Source: an uncultured Eubacteriaceae bacterium (GTDB lineage Bacteria; Bacillota; Clostridia; Eubacteriales; Anaerofustaceae). Taken from it: a DNA stretch of 7,265 nucleotides. The notes below the pieces were generated by a model, which had not been told where the DNA came from, made no database searches, and worked only from the letters and a program-made list of their open reading frames with translations. Position 1 is the first letter of the stretch. Every line of letters starts with the position of its first letter. The stretch spans positions 1 through 7,265 of the forward strand of contig CAMSGF010000032.1 of NCBI GenBank assembly GCA_947058225.1. Reading direction: 5' to 3'. A program made the position numbers and the translations under genes. Positions 1 to 6,145 of this stretch are shown one piece after another.

Positions 1-48
1 GAAATCTCGATCTTCATGTACATCATTCGTTTCTACTAATTTTTCCAT
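1..48 (-). CDS. Possible 5' end of an unidentified minus-strand gene (partial)
   Basis: From an ATG at 48-46 an open minus-strand frame runs out of the window, reading MEKLVETNDVHEDRDF (16 residues). The composition is protein-like (acidic, no low-complexity run), and this is the only frame at this edge that stays open with a start codon. There is no convincing Shine-Dalgarno sequence before the ATG, and the frame is also open upstream for ten codons back to a TAA, so the true start is uncertain. It would follow the SRA-like gene on the same strand after about 180 nt. The fragment is too short to assign a family. It could be chance. Confidence 0.3.
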   Translation of the reverse strand, partial: MEKLVETNDVHEDRDF

Positions 49-81
49 TAGATTTAGTATGTCTATAATAATTAATTTTTA

Positions 82-104
82 AATATAATAATATTTATTA
101 TATT
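82..104. repeat. A/T-only inverted repeat (9-bp arms)
   Basis: AATATAATA at 82-90 is perfectly repeated in inverse as TATTATATT at 96-104, around a 5-nt centre. All pairs are A-T, so an RNA hairpin would be weak, and no T-run follows on the minus strand. It could be an operator-like dyad or chance in sequence this A/T-rich. Confidence 0.3.
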
Positions 105-229
105 ACTGTTTTAAAAACACATTAAAAATTTACATAATAAATTAAAATTTTTTAATACGTCTATATATCTCTACTATTTACTTTTTATTTTACATTAAAG
201 TATCAAAAGCATTTTAAATATTTTTATGA

Positions 230-664
230 TTAATATGTATATGTATCAGAAATTTGTTGCAAATGAAATACAAACACTCTGCGTAAATTACCAGTTTCAT
301 CAGGTTGTATATTTTGATGTGTTTCTAATAATTTATATTGTCCTATGAAAGTTATTTTTTCATTTATTTTATCAAATACCAATAAATCTTTTTTGTTCCT
401 TTTATGAGATAAAATTTCAATATTTAGGTTATACATATTATTTTGAATACTATCTTGATGACCAATTCTTCCTATACCAGTATACATACAATACTCGTGT
501 GTTCCTTTCGGATAAAAATAATCTGAATACAATTCTTCACTATTCATAAAAAGGAGAATAGCATTTATTTTATTAGATTTTGCTATACCTTTTTGAGTAT
601 CTCCACCAAGTAATGTACTTATTTCATTTCTATCTTTAAATGTTTGTTTAAAACTTATTTTCAT
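230..664 (-). CDS. Stand-alone SRA-like (ScoMcrA-type) modified-DNA reader domain protein, no nuclease domain
   Basis: The 144-residue product resembles the SRA/PUA-like domain that precedes the HNH nuclease in ScoMcrA-type type IV restriction enzymes, which recognise modified DNA. The visible match is a run of family-like motifs in the right order: GGDTQKGI (20-27), ILLF (36-39), YTGIGRIGHQD (61-71), FDKINEKITFIGQYKL (97-112) and DETGNLRR (122-129) followed by an alternating hydrophobic end. No HNH motif follows. The frame stops at 230 and the sequence beyond is closed in all minus frames for over 100 nt. The start is well supported: AAGGTGAG lies 6 nt upstream of the ATG. It begins 36 nt after coaBC on the same strand with no terminator between, so read-through from the pan operon is likely. 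A weak TATAAA inside the end of coaBC (721-716) could be its own -10. GC is about 27-30% in two hand-counted lines, below the pan genes. Either a truncated restriction enzyme or a free reader module; the family call is from memory of motif patterns. Confidence 0.55.
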   Translation of the reverse strand: MKISFKQTFKDRNEISTLLGGDTQKGIAKSNKINAILLFMNSEELYSDYFYPKGTHEYCMYTGIGRIGHQDSIQNNMYNLNIEILSHKRNKKDLLVFDKINEKITFIGQYKLLETHQNIQPDETGNLRRVFVFHLQQISDTYTY

Positions 665-700
665 ATTATCTCACCTTATCTCATTACTTTAAATTTGTAT

Positions 701-1906
701 TTAATTATTCTTTTCTTTATACATAGAAACTGCCCTATTTAACACTTCCCCTGCGACTTCCCTTTTTGGCATCACATCAAAGTTTTTTATGATATCCTTT
801 GTTATTATGGTGATTTTATTCGTATCTGTCTTAAAGCCCGCACCTTCATCGTTTAAGTTATTTGCAACAATCATATCACAGTTTTTTGATATGAGTTTCT
901 TTTTTGAGTTTTCGATTAGGTTATTTGTTTCCATTGAAAAGCCGCATATAACCTGATTTTCTCTTTTTCTCTCTCCAACACTTTTTAAAATGTCCTTAGT
1001 CCTTCTAAGTTCAAGTTTTAAGTCCGCGTCTTTCTTTTTCATCTTTTCATCTTTTGGGTTTTCTATCGTGTAATCGGCGATAGCCGCAGCTTTTATTATA
1101 ATATCGGCATTTTCCATATTATTCATAACTGCACTGTGCATATCATCTGCTGATTTTACATCTGTTATATTAGCAAATAGAGGCTTTTTTATATTAGTAG
1201 GTCCTGATATGAGTTTCACATTAGCACCTCTTTTTGATGCGATGTCTGCGATAGCATATCCCATTTTCCCGCTTGAATGGTTTGTAATATACCTAACGGG
1301 GTCGATTTTTTCTATCGTAGGCCCTGCTGTCACGAGAAGATTTATTCCATTCATATCCTTTTCAAATTCAATTTCTTTTTTTATATATTCTACCAATACC
1401 TCTTCATCGGGCAGTTTCCCCTCCCCGATAGCCCTACAGGCAAGCATTCCCGCTACAGGCTCGATTATTTCAAAACCGTAATCTTTTAACTTTTTAATAT
1501 TATTTTGCACTATGTTATTTTTGTACATATGTGTGTTCATCGCAGGGGATACGATAATCTTACAATCTGCTGCAAGCACCATTGTGCTTAACATATCATC
1601 TGCGATTCCGTTTGCCATTTTCCCTATGATATTTGCAGAAGCAGGGGCAATCATCATAACATCTGCCTTTTGTGAGAGTGAAACGTGAGCCACGTGGAAT
1701 TTAAAATTCCTGTCAAACGTATCTACAAGGCATTTATTGTTTGTTAGTGTTTCAAATGTTATCGGATTTATAAAGTTAGTGGCATTTTCAGTCATAACCA
1801 CGTGAACATCAGCACCCTCTTTTACGAGCATACTCGTAACATTTGCCATTTTATACGCAGCTATACTCCCTGTTATACCTAATACAACTGTTTTATTTTT
1901 TAACAT
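701..1906 (-). CDS. coaBC: Bifunctional phosphopantothenoylcysteine decarboxylase / phosphopantothenate-cysteine ligase
   Basis: CoaBC carries out two cytosolic steps of coenzyme A synthesis: the CoaB half joins 4'-phosphopantothenate to cysteine using a nucleotide triphosphate, and the FMN-dependent CoaC half decarboxylates the product to 4'-phosphopantetheine. At 401 residues it is full length. The CoaC half (about 1-180) shows GITGSIAAYK (10-19), the catalytic His at 74 (HVSL), PASANIIGKMANG (88-100), PAMNTHMY (121-128; the family motif usually ends in Trp) and the active-site Cys157 in LACRAIGEGK (155-164; an Arg where Gly is more common). The CoaB half begins near 187 with LLVTAGPT (190-197), then NHSSGKMGYAIA (209-220), AAAIADY (273-279) and a lysine-rich stretch (286-292) where the essential Lys is expected. 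The start has AGGAG 6 nt upstream and lies 14 nt after panD, so it closes the pathway encoded by this operon. Confidence 0.97.
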   Translation of the reverse strand: MLKNKTVVLGITGSIAAYKMANVTSMLVKEGADVHVVMTENATNFINPITFETLTNNKCLVDTFDRNFKFHVAHVSLSQKADVMMIAPASANIIGKMANGIADDMLSTMVLAADCKIIVSPAMNTHMYKNNIVQNNIKKLKDYGFEIIEPVAGMLACRAIGEGKLPDEEVLVEYIKKEIEFEKDMNGINLLVTAGPTIEKIDPVRYITNHSSGKMGYAIADIASKRGANVKLISGPTNIKKPLFANITDVKSADDMHSAVMNNMENADIIIKAAAIADYTIENPKDEKMKKKDADLKLELRRTKDILKSVGERKRENQVICGFSMETNNLIENSKKKLISKNCDMIVANNLNDEGAGFKTDTNKITIITKDIIKNFDVMPKREVAGEVLNRAVSMYKEKNN

Positions 1907-1920
1907 ATTTTTCTCCTAAA

Positions 1921-2313
1921 TTAAAGCATATCTTTGAGCAAACCATGCTTTTCATAGTTTGTTTTTCTCATAATTTTGTTGTCGTCATCCACAAATATAA
2001 CATTTGGATTGTGCATTTTTACTTCTTCTTCACTCATCAAGGCGTACGCCATAATGATAATCTTATCCCCAACCTGTACTTCTCTTGCAGCCGCTCCGTT
2101 AAGACATATAAGACCGCTGTCCTTTTCTCCTGCGATTGTGTAGGTTTCAAAGCGGTTCCCGTTGTTGATATCTACAATCTGCACCATTTCATATTCATTT
2201 ATTCCACTGTTTTCAAGAAGTGTTTTATCAATCGTGATACTCCCCACATAGTCTAAATCAGCCTGTGTAACAGTTGCCCTGTGAATTTTTCCTTTTAGCA
2301 TATTTAATAACAT
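1921..2313 (-). CDS. panD: Aspartate 1-decarboxylase (pyruvoyl enzyme precursor)
   Basis: PanD decarboxylates L-aspartate to beta-alanine, the amine half of pantothenate. The precursor cleaves itself at Gly24-Ser25, and Ser25 becomes the pyruvoyl cofactor; both residues are present at exactly these positions in DYVGSITID (21-29). Other family hallmarks are [12 protein letters not shown] (5-16), including the usual Lys9, then NGNRFETY (51-58), NGAAA (72-76) and the late HNPNVIFVD segment (101-109). At 130 residues it has the normal length (about 126-130). The ATG start is supported by AAGGAAG about 8 nt upstream, and this site lies inside the last two sense codons of panC. The panC stop is only 5 nt before the start, so the two are probably translationally coupled and made in step with their shared pathway. 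Confidence 0.97.
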   Translation of the reverse strand: MLLNMLKGKIHRATVTQADLDYVGSITIDKTLLENSGINEYEMVQIVDINNGNRFETYTIAGEKDSGLICLNGAAAREVQVGDKIIIMAYALMSEEEVKMHNPNVIFVDDDNKIMRKTNYEKHGLLKDML

Positions 2314-2318
2314 TTTTT

Positions 2319-3170
2319 CTACTTCCTTTTTATTAAAAAATTATCTATCAGTCTTGTCTTTCCGATATAAACTGCTATTGCAACAAGAGTATTATCAGAA
2401 ATTGTATCAGTTACCGAAATATCATCAAAATTAACGGCTTCCACATAATCTATTTTTGCAAGAGGCTCTGTTTCAATATTTTTTTTCATAATATCCTTTA
2501 ATTTGTCCGCATCAGTGAGACCGTCATTGACTAACTTTTCAGCCATAAATATCGTCTTGCTTAGTATTAAAGCAGCTTCTCTTTCCTTTTTATTCAAATA
2601 TGTATTTCTTGAACTTTTTGCAAGGCCGTCTTTTTCACGAATAATCGGACAGCCTACTATTTCAATAGGGATATTTAGGTCTGTAACCATTCTTTTTATA
2701 ACGGCAAGCTGTTGTGCATCCTTTTGCCCAAAGTACGCTTTATCAGGGGTAACTATATTAAACAGTTTGTTTACAATCGTACATACGCCCCTAAAGTGAA
2801 TCGGACGGCTTTTCCCGCAAAGTTCATCTGTCGGACCGTTCATATCCACGAATGAACAAAATCCCTTTGTATACATCTCTTCAGGGTCCGGATTAAATAT
2901 CAAATCCGCTCCCGTTTCATCACAAAGTTTTGAATCTTTTTTCAAATCTCTCGGATAGCTTTCAAGATCCTCTGTCGGAGCAAACTGCATTGGATTTACA
3001 AAAATACTAACCACGACTTTGTCATTTTCTTCCACTGCCCTTTTTATAAGGCTTTGGTGTCCTTCGTGTAAATATCCCATAGTCGGAACAAGCCCTATTG
3101 TAAAACCCTCATTTTTCCATTCCTTAATTTGACTTCTTACCTCTTTTATCGTATGTAAAATGTTAAGCAT
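2319..3170 (-). CDS. panC: Pantoate--beta-alanine ligase (pantothenate synthetase)
   Basis: PanC condenses pantoate with beta-alanine, using ATP through a pantoyl-adenylate intermediate, to give pantothenate. The 283-residue protein has the standard length of this cytidylyltransferase-like family. Visible hallmarks are [10 protein letters not shown] (29-38), whose HxGH pair (His35, His38) binds the nucleotide, then [10 protein letters not shown] (54-63), YPRDL (72-76), [16 protein letters not shown] (125-140), FGQKDAQQ (147-154) and [12 protein letters not shown] (178-189), the KMSKS-like loop. The usual Met before SSRN is Lys here. The start is chosen by AAGGAGA about 6 nt upstream of the ATG, and the preceding panB stop is 32 nt away. 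Its end overlaps the panD ribosome binding site. Confidence 0.97.
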   Translation of the reverse strand: MLNILHTIKEVRSQIKEWKNEGFTIGLVPTMGYLHEGHQSLIKRAVEENDKVVVSIFVNPMQFAPTEDLESYPRDLKKDSKLCDETGADLIFNPDPEEMYTKGFCSFVDMNGPTDELCGKSRPIHFRGVCTIVNKLFNIVTPDKAYFGQKDAQQLAVIKRMVTDLNIPIEIVGCPIIREKDGLAKSSRNTYLNKKEREAALILSKTIFMAEKLVNDGLTDADKLKDIMKKNIETEPLAKIDYVEAVNFDDISVTDTISDNTLVAIAVYIGKTRLIDNFLIKRK

Positions 3171-3202
3171 AACTTTCTCCTTGTCTTCATATTCCCTTAT
3201 AA

Positions 3203-4030
3203 TTAATACAGTTTTTCTATAATATCATCGTCAATTTTAAATGTATGCTCTTTTGCCGGAAAAGCACAGCTTTTGACTTCTTCATCGTACTTTTTAAACA
3301 CATTTGTCATCATTTCTCCGATATTTGCATATTTTTTTACAAATTTAGGAGTAAAATCTGAAAACATTCCAAGCATATCCTGATATACCAACACCTGCCC
3401 GTCACAACCGTTTCCCGCGCCTATTCCGATAGTTACGATATTGAGTTTTTTTGTTATGAGTGTTGCAAGCTTTTCCGGTACTGCTTCAATTACCACTGCG
3501 AATGCTCCTGCCTTTTCGACCGCAAGTGCATCTTCCAAAAGTTTTTTTGCGGCTTTTTCAGTTTTGCCCTGAACCTTATGTCCGCCAAATGCGTTTATGG
3601 ACTGTGGGGTAAGGCCTATATGTGCACATACGGGGATTCCCGCATCGACTATCGCTTTTATCCTATCTGCCACTTCAACACCGCCTTCAAGCTTAACCGC
3701 ATTGGCTCTTCCCTCTTTCATAAGCCTTCCTGCGTTTACAACCGCATCATACACACAGGTTTGATATGACATAAACGGCATATCCGCTATGACAAGAGCG
3801 TCTTTCGCCCCTCTTGAAACGGCTTTTGTATGATGAATGATGTCTTCAACCGTTACCGATACGGTATCCTCATATCCAAGCACAACATTTCCAAGCGAAT
3901 CTCCGACTAAAATGGAGTTTATCCCAGCGTCATTTATAAGTCTTGCCGTCGAGTAGTCATAGGCTGTGAGCATTGATAGCTTTGTCTTTTCTTCCTTTGC
4001 TTTTGCAAAGGTTAAAACTGTGTTTTTCAT
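3203..4030 (-). CDS. panB: 3-methyl-2-oxobutanoate hydroxymethyltransferase (ketopantoate hydroxymethyltransferase)
   Basis: PanB transfers a one-carbon unit from 5,10-methylene-tetrahydrofolate to 2-oxoisovalerate (3-methyl-2-oxobutanoate), giving ketopantoate, the first committed step to pantothenate. The 275-residue TIM-barrel protein is of normal length. It shows LTAYDY (21-26), [13 protein letters not shown] (41-53) with the metal-binding Asp44, IADMPF (81-86) with Asp83, KLEGG (113-117) with Glu115, HIGLTPQ (137-143), IEAVPE (181-186) with the likely catalytic Glu182, and IGIGAG (201-206). The ATG lies a single base after the panG stop, and its ribosome binding site AAGGAGA is inside the last codons of panG, a clear case of coupling. 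GC is 332 of 780 bases (hand count, 3241-4020), the richest part of the window that I counted. Confidence 0.98.
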   Translation of the reverse strand: MKNTVLTFAKAKEEKTKLSMLTAYDYSTARLINDAGINSILVGDSLGNVVLGYEDTVSVTVEDIIHHTKAVSRGAKDALVIADMPFMSYQTCVYDAVVNAGRLMKEGRANAVKLEGGVEVADRIKAIVDAGIPVCAHIGLTPQSINAFGGHKVQGKTEKAAKKLLEDALAVEKAGAFAVVIEAVPEKLATLITKKLNIVTIGIGAGNGCDGQVLVYQDMLGMFSDFTPKFVKKYANIGEMMTNVFKKYDEEVKSCAFPAKEHTFKIDDDIIEKLY

Positions 4031-4031
4031 T

Positions 4032-4892
4032 TTAAATTTTCTCCTTATTTAATAATTTTTTTAAATCTTCGTAATTTCTGTCTTGATATTTTTTCTTTGC
4101 AATTTCAATCAATTCATTTGAAAGTAAATTATAAATTTTTAGGGAATTTTCATCTAAAACACTTAAATGTTCTTTTACTGTAGTTATGTCATTCCTGTCT
4201 ATAGGACCTGTCAAAGCGTCAATACATCCCAAGTCGCATATACTTTTTGCATTGTTAAAAAACAGTGGGTTTACGACTTCTTTTGCCTTTAAATCAGAAA
4301 AACCACACTCTTTAAGGTTTTTTAAAGAGGTGTGGTAAAGAGCTATGACCAAATTGCTTGCCATAACAAGTGATGCGTGATATTTATATTTATCCTTACT
4401 TTTTATAACCTGATATGAGTTTCCCATTACCTTTAAAAGTTCTTTGATGACATCAAGCTTTTCTTCATTTCCTTCAATCGTAAAAAATGCGTCATGAAGC
4501 TTTTTAAATGAATTCATCTTATCATTTACTGCAAAAGACGGATGAATAGAGTATCCATATGCACTAAGTTTATTTATATCTTTAAAAATATCAGCGGATA
4601 ATGCTCCGCTCGTATGACAGAGAATTTTTCCATTTAAGTCGTATCCCTTTAAACTTAAATAGACGTCATAAATCATGGCGTCAGGAACCGTTATAAATAT
4701 AATATCGCTTTTATTTACAAGTTCTTTAGTCGTTTTGTACGGGCTGCTTTTCGTAAAATCTGCTGCATCAACTGCGTGCTTATACGTCCTGCTGAAATAA
4801 CCCGATAACTTTAAATTTTTTTCATAAAAATAGCGGCCGAGAGTAAAGCCAACTCTGCCCGCACCGATAAATCCTATTTTTTGATTTATCAT
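4032..4892 (-). CDS. panG: PanG-type ketopantoate reductase (Rossmann-like and DUF2520 domains)
   Basis: The protein starts with a dinucleotide-binding fold: [10 protein letters not shown] (GxGxxG) directly after the start, a helix, then [11 protein letters not shown], and later [10 protein letters not shown]. The C-terminal half is an all-helical dehydrogenase-like domain (DUF2520 type), with [22 protein letters not shown], the Lys/His-rich [15 protein letters not shown] and NPLFFNN. Proteins of this architecture were shown to be ketopantoate reductases (PanG) in Francisella, with a working Enterococcus faecalis homologue and a reported Clostridium difficile homologue; they replace PanE/IlvC. 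First position in an operon with panB, panC and panD supports the same NAD(P)H-dependent reduction of ketopantoate to pantoate here. I place the start at the ATG 4892-4890, 7 nt after GAGG of an excellent ribosome binding site (4904-4896); the ATG at 4895 is also possible. A longer frame from GTG at 4946 has no binding site and would cover the leader. Confidence 0.85.
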   Translation of the reverse strand: MINQKIGFIGAGRVGFTLGRYFYEKNLKLSGYFSRTYKHAVDAADFTKSSPYKTTKELVNKSDIIFITVPDAMIYDVYLSLKGYDLNGKILCHTSGALSADIFKDINKLSAYGYSIHPSFAVNDKMNSFKKLHDAFFTIEGNEEKLDVIKELLKVMGNSYQVIKSKDKYKYHASLVMASNLVIALYHTSLKNLKECGFSDLKAKEVVNPLFFNNAKSICDLGCIDALTGPIDRNDITTVKEHLSVLDENSLKIYNLLSNELIEIAKKKYQDRNYEDLKKLLNKEKI

Positions 4893-4895
4893 CAT

Positions 4896-4904
4896 ATCAC
4901 CTCT
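4896..4904 (-). promoter_or_regulatory. Ribosome binding site that sets the panG start
   Basis: AGAGGTGAT on the minus strand matches eight of nine bases of GGAGGTGAT, the complement of the 16S 3' end. It stands 4 nt before the ATG at 4895 and, better spaced, 7 nt before the ATG at 4892 when counted from GAGG. It rules out the GTG at 4946 as the main start. An upstream copy of the AGGTG core (in AGGTGTAT, about 4912-4905) gives a second, decoy-like match. Confidence 0.75.
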
Positions 4905-5005
4905 TATACACCTAAAATCCCATACGCTATGCGTTACAGGTTCCACTCAAAAGAGAAGTATGAATAAATATTTTAGTACGGTATGGTTTCCTCAGAATAT
5001 CATCC
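4896..5005 (-). promoter_or_regulatory. Long 5' leader of the pan operon, possible structured RNA
   Basis: Between the predicted start of transcription (about 5005) and the panG start lie roughly 110 untranslated bases, long for a bacterial operon with a simple promoter. Readable pairings on the minus-strand RNA are a compact ACGC-ATA-GCGT hairpin (4934-4924), a 6-bp long-range pair CCATAC (4986-4981) with GTATGG (4925-4920) that would compete with that hairpin, and CTCTT (in ACTTCTCTT, about 4960-4950) with AAGAG of the ribosome binding site. No T-run terminator is present, so any control would be at translation initiation. Rfam holds a 'pan' RNA motif found upstream of panB operons in Bacillota; I cannot confirm from memory that this leader fits it. 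Confidence 0.4.
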
Positions 5006-5011
5006 ACGCTT

Positions 5012-5040
5012 AATATAGCATAAATGGGTGTGGTTGTAAA
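5012..5040 (-). promoter_or_regulatory. Sigma-A-type promoter of the pan operon
   Basis: On the minus strand TTTACA (5040-5035, 5 of 6 to the -35 consensus) is followed after exactly 17 bases by TATATT (5017-5012, 5 of 6), with TGC just before it forming an extended -10. It is correctly placed for panG, and transcription should begin near 5005. The repeat GGTGT (plus strand, 5027-5031 and 5041-5045) overlaps the spacer and the upstream flank and could be a regulator site, but this is speculative. Confidence 0.7.
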
Positions 5041-5061
5041 GGTGTAGATTAATTATTAAGT

Positions 5062-5091
5062 GTGAAAATATTTGTAAATGTATGATATAAT
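5062..5091 (+). promoter_or_regulatory. Extended -10 promoter of the AlbA_2-domain gene
   Basis: A perfect extended -10, TGATATAAT (5083-5091), stands 37 nt before the TTG start. The -35 is weak: GTGAAA (5062-5067) at 18-bp spacing matches 4 of 6. Transcription should begin near 5098, leaving about a 30-nt leader with AAGGAG at 5115-5120. The promoter is back to back with the pan promoter, the two -35 regions being only about 20 bp apart, so their activities may interfere. Confidence 0.65.
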
Positions 5092-5128
5092 AAATATCAG
5101 TATTATATTTATATAAGGAGATAAAATA

Positions 5129-5947
5129 TTGAACCCTCAATTTAAAGATATATTATATGATGAACTTATAAAAGAACCAACTAAAGATAATTTAAGAAAT
5201 TTTTTAAAAAATAATCTTGGTGAATTTAATGAAATAGATTTTAAAAGTGAGTGGATTGATAAAGGAAAGTTAGCAAAAATTATACTTGCAATGGCTAATA
5301 GTAACGGAGGTGTAATAATTGTTGGTGTAAAAGAAGACGAAAATGGTAATATTATACCTGAAGGTTTAGATAAATTAAAAGATAAAGCGGATATTGATAA
5401 TGAAATATCAAAATTCATTCCAAGGAATTTAGACTATGAGATATTTAATTTTATTTACGATTCATCTGAATATAAAGAAATTGAAGATAAAAAATTCCAA
5501 TTACTCGTTATTTATAATACACCAGAAAGATTGTCTTTTGTTTCATTAAGTGAAAAAAAAGAAAGTATTGATAAAGATGTAATTTATGTACGTAGAGCAA
5601 CAAAGTCTATAAAAGCAACGGCTTATGATATTGATGAAATACTTCAGAAAAAAGTTATGACAATATTTCAGAATTCAAAAGAAATGAGCTTAGATGAGCA
5701 TTTATTGCAATTAAAAAAATTATATAATGAACTTCCCAAGAAAATTAATGTATTAGTAAAAAAGGGGGAACCAAATAAATTTTCATTAATACAGAACATT
5801 TCTAATGCTCTCAAAACTTTATATGGAACGTTTGATGAATATGAAGAACAAGATAATCCAAGTTATCCTGATGAAACATATGAAGAATTTATACTTGATA
5901 TGATTAAAGCTAAAAAATTAAAAATAAAAAGTGAATTGGGATTATAA
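5129..5947 (+). CDS. Stand-alone AlbA_2 (Schlafen-type) putative nucleic-acid-binding domain protein
   Basis: The 272-residue protein has one recognisable domain, about residues 28-175, of the AlbA_2/Schlafen family. Family hallmarks are EIDFK (35-39), a helix with AMANSNGGVIIVGVKED (54-70), GNIIPEGLDKL (73-83), and a late IYVRRATKSIKATAYDIDE (152-170), where members usually carry a Y-x-R-x-G/A-S-x-T pattern before the helix. AlbA_2 domains are thought to bind DNA or RNA, and relatives occur as transcription regulators and in phage-defence proteins. Here the AAA and winged-helix parts common in larger members are missing; residues 176-272 are charged, probably helical and unrecognised. The TTG start is chosen for AAGGAG (5115-5120) 8 nt upstream. 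GC is 192 of 780 (hand count, 5161-5940), far below panB, which suggests acquisition. It is monocistronic, divergent from panG and convergent with guaA. The domain is clear; the function is unknown. Confidence 0.8.
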   Translation: MNPQFKDILYDELIKEPTKDNLRNFLKNNLGEFNEIDFKSEWIDKGKLAKIILAMANSNGGVIIVGVKEDENGNIIPEGLDKLKDKADIDNEISKFIPRNLDYEIFNFIYDSSEYKEIEDKKFQLLVIYNTPERLSFVSLSEKKESIDKDVIYVRRATKSIKATAYDIDEILQKKVMTIFQNSKEMSLDEHLLQLKKLYNELPKKINVLVKKGEPNKFSLIQNISNALKTLYGTFDEYEEQDNPSYPDETYEEFILDMIKAKKLKIKSELGL

Positions 5948-5993
5948 AAATTAATACAATAGTATTTATATTAAATTTCTTTGTTTTTTTATA

Positions 5994-6035
5994 AATTTAT
6001 TATACATAATCATAATAAATTGTTTATTTTTATAT
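5994..6035 (+). terminator. Candidate terminator of the AlbA_2-domain gene
   Basis: AATTTATTAT (5994-6003) and ATAATAAATT (6012-6021) form a perfect 10-bp stem around an 8-nt loop, followed on the plus strand by a T-rich tract (TTGTTTATTTTTATA). All pairs are A-T, so the hairpin is weak, but place and direction fit. A smaller stem (AATAC 5953-5957 with GTATT 5962-5966) ahead of a run of seven T at 5984-5990 is an alternative. Confidence 0.4.
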
Positions 6036-6044
6036 AAATATTAT

Positions 6045-6087
6045 ATAGTTTTTAACTATTAATGAAATAAATAAAAAATCATTAATA
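6045..6087. repeat. Two adjacent A/T-rich inverted repeats
   Basis: ATAGTT (6045-6050) and AACTAT (6054-6059) form a 6-bp dyad with a 3-nt centre. TATTAATGA (6057-6065) and TCATTAATA (6079-6087) form a perfect 9-bp dyad around an A-rich 13-nt centre. The two overlap slightly, so only one could form fully. They lie in the convergent spacer between two gene ends; no function is assigned, and chance is a fair explanation at this base composition. Confidence 0.35.
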
Positions 6088-6096
6088 CTTTATAAA

Positions 6097-6140
6097 TGTA
6101 ACAAATAAAATGGGAAACTTGTCAATATTAGTTTCCCATT
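6097..6140 (-). terminator. Intrinsic terminator of guaA
   Basis: Read on the minus strand, AATGGGAAAC (6140-6131) and GTTTCCCATT (6118-6109) form a perfect 10-bp stem, extendable by one T-A pair, with a loop of 10-12 nt, followed at once by TTTTATTTGTTA. It starts 5 nt after the guaA stop. On the plus strand the T-tract after the stem (ATTGTTTA) is poorer, so action on the convergent transcript would be weaker. Confidence 0.9.
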
Positions 6141-6145
6141 ATTGT

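Noticed and set aside
141..156. Palindrome ATTAAAATTTTTTAAT as a terminator for the SRA-like gene
   Set aside because: It is A/T only, has almost no loop, and lacks a proper T-run on the minus strand.
1209..1489. Overlapping plus-strand open frames inside coaBC
   Set aside because: They are antisense shadows of a full-length, motif-complete coaBC, with hydrophobic low-information translations and no ribosome binding site.
1843..2256. 137-codon plus-strand open frame across the coaBC start and panD
   Set aside because: It is antisense to two certain genes and rich in Phe, Tyr and Cys, as expected from reversed A/T-rich coding sequence.
2503..2799. Plus-strand open frame inside panC (and a similar one at 3578-3769 in panB)
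   Set aside because: Antisense to well-conserved genes, with no family resemblance in the translation.
5137..5418. Minus-strand open frame inside the AlbA_2 gene
   Set aside because: The plus strand carries the domain motifs, ribosome binding site and promoter; the reverse translation is a Ser/Leu/Ile-rich artefact.
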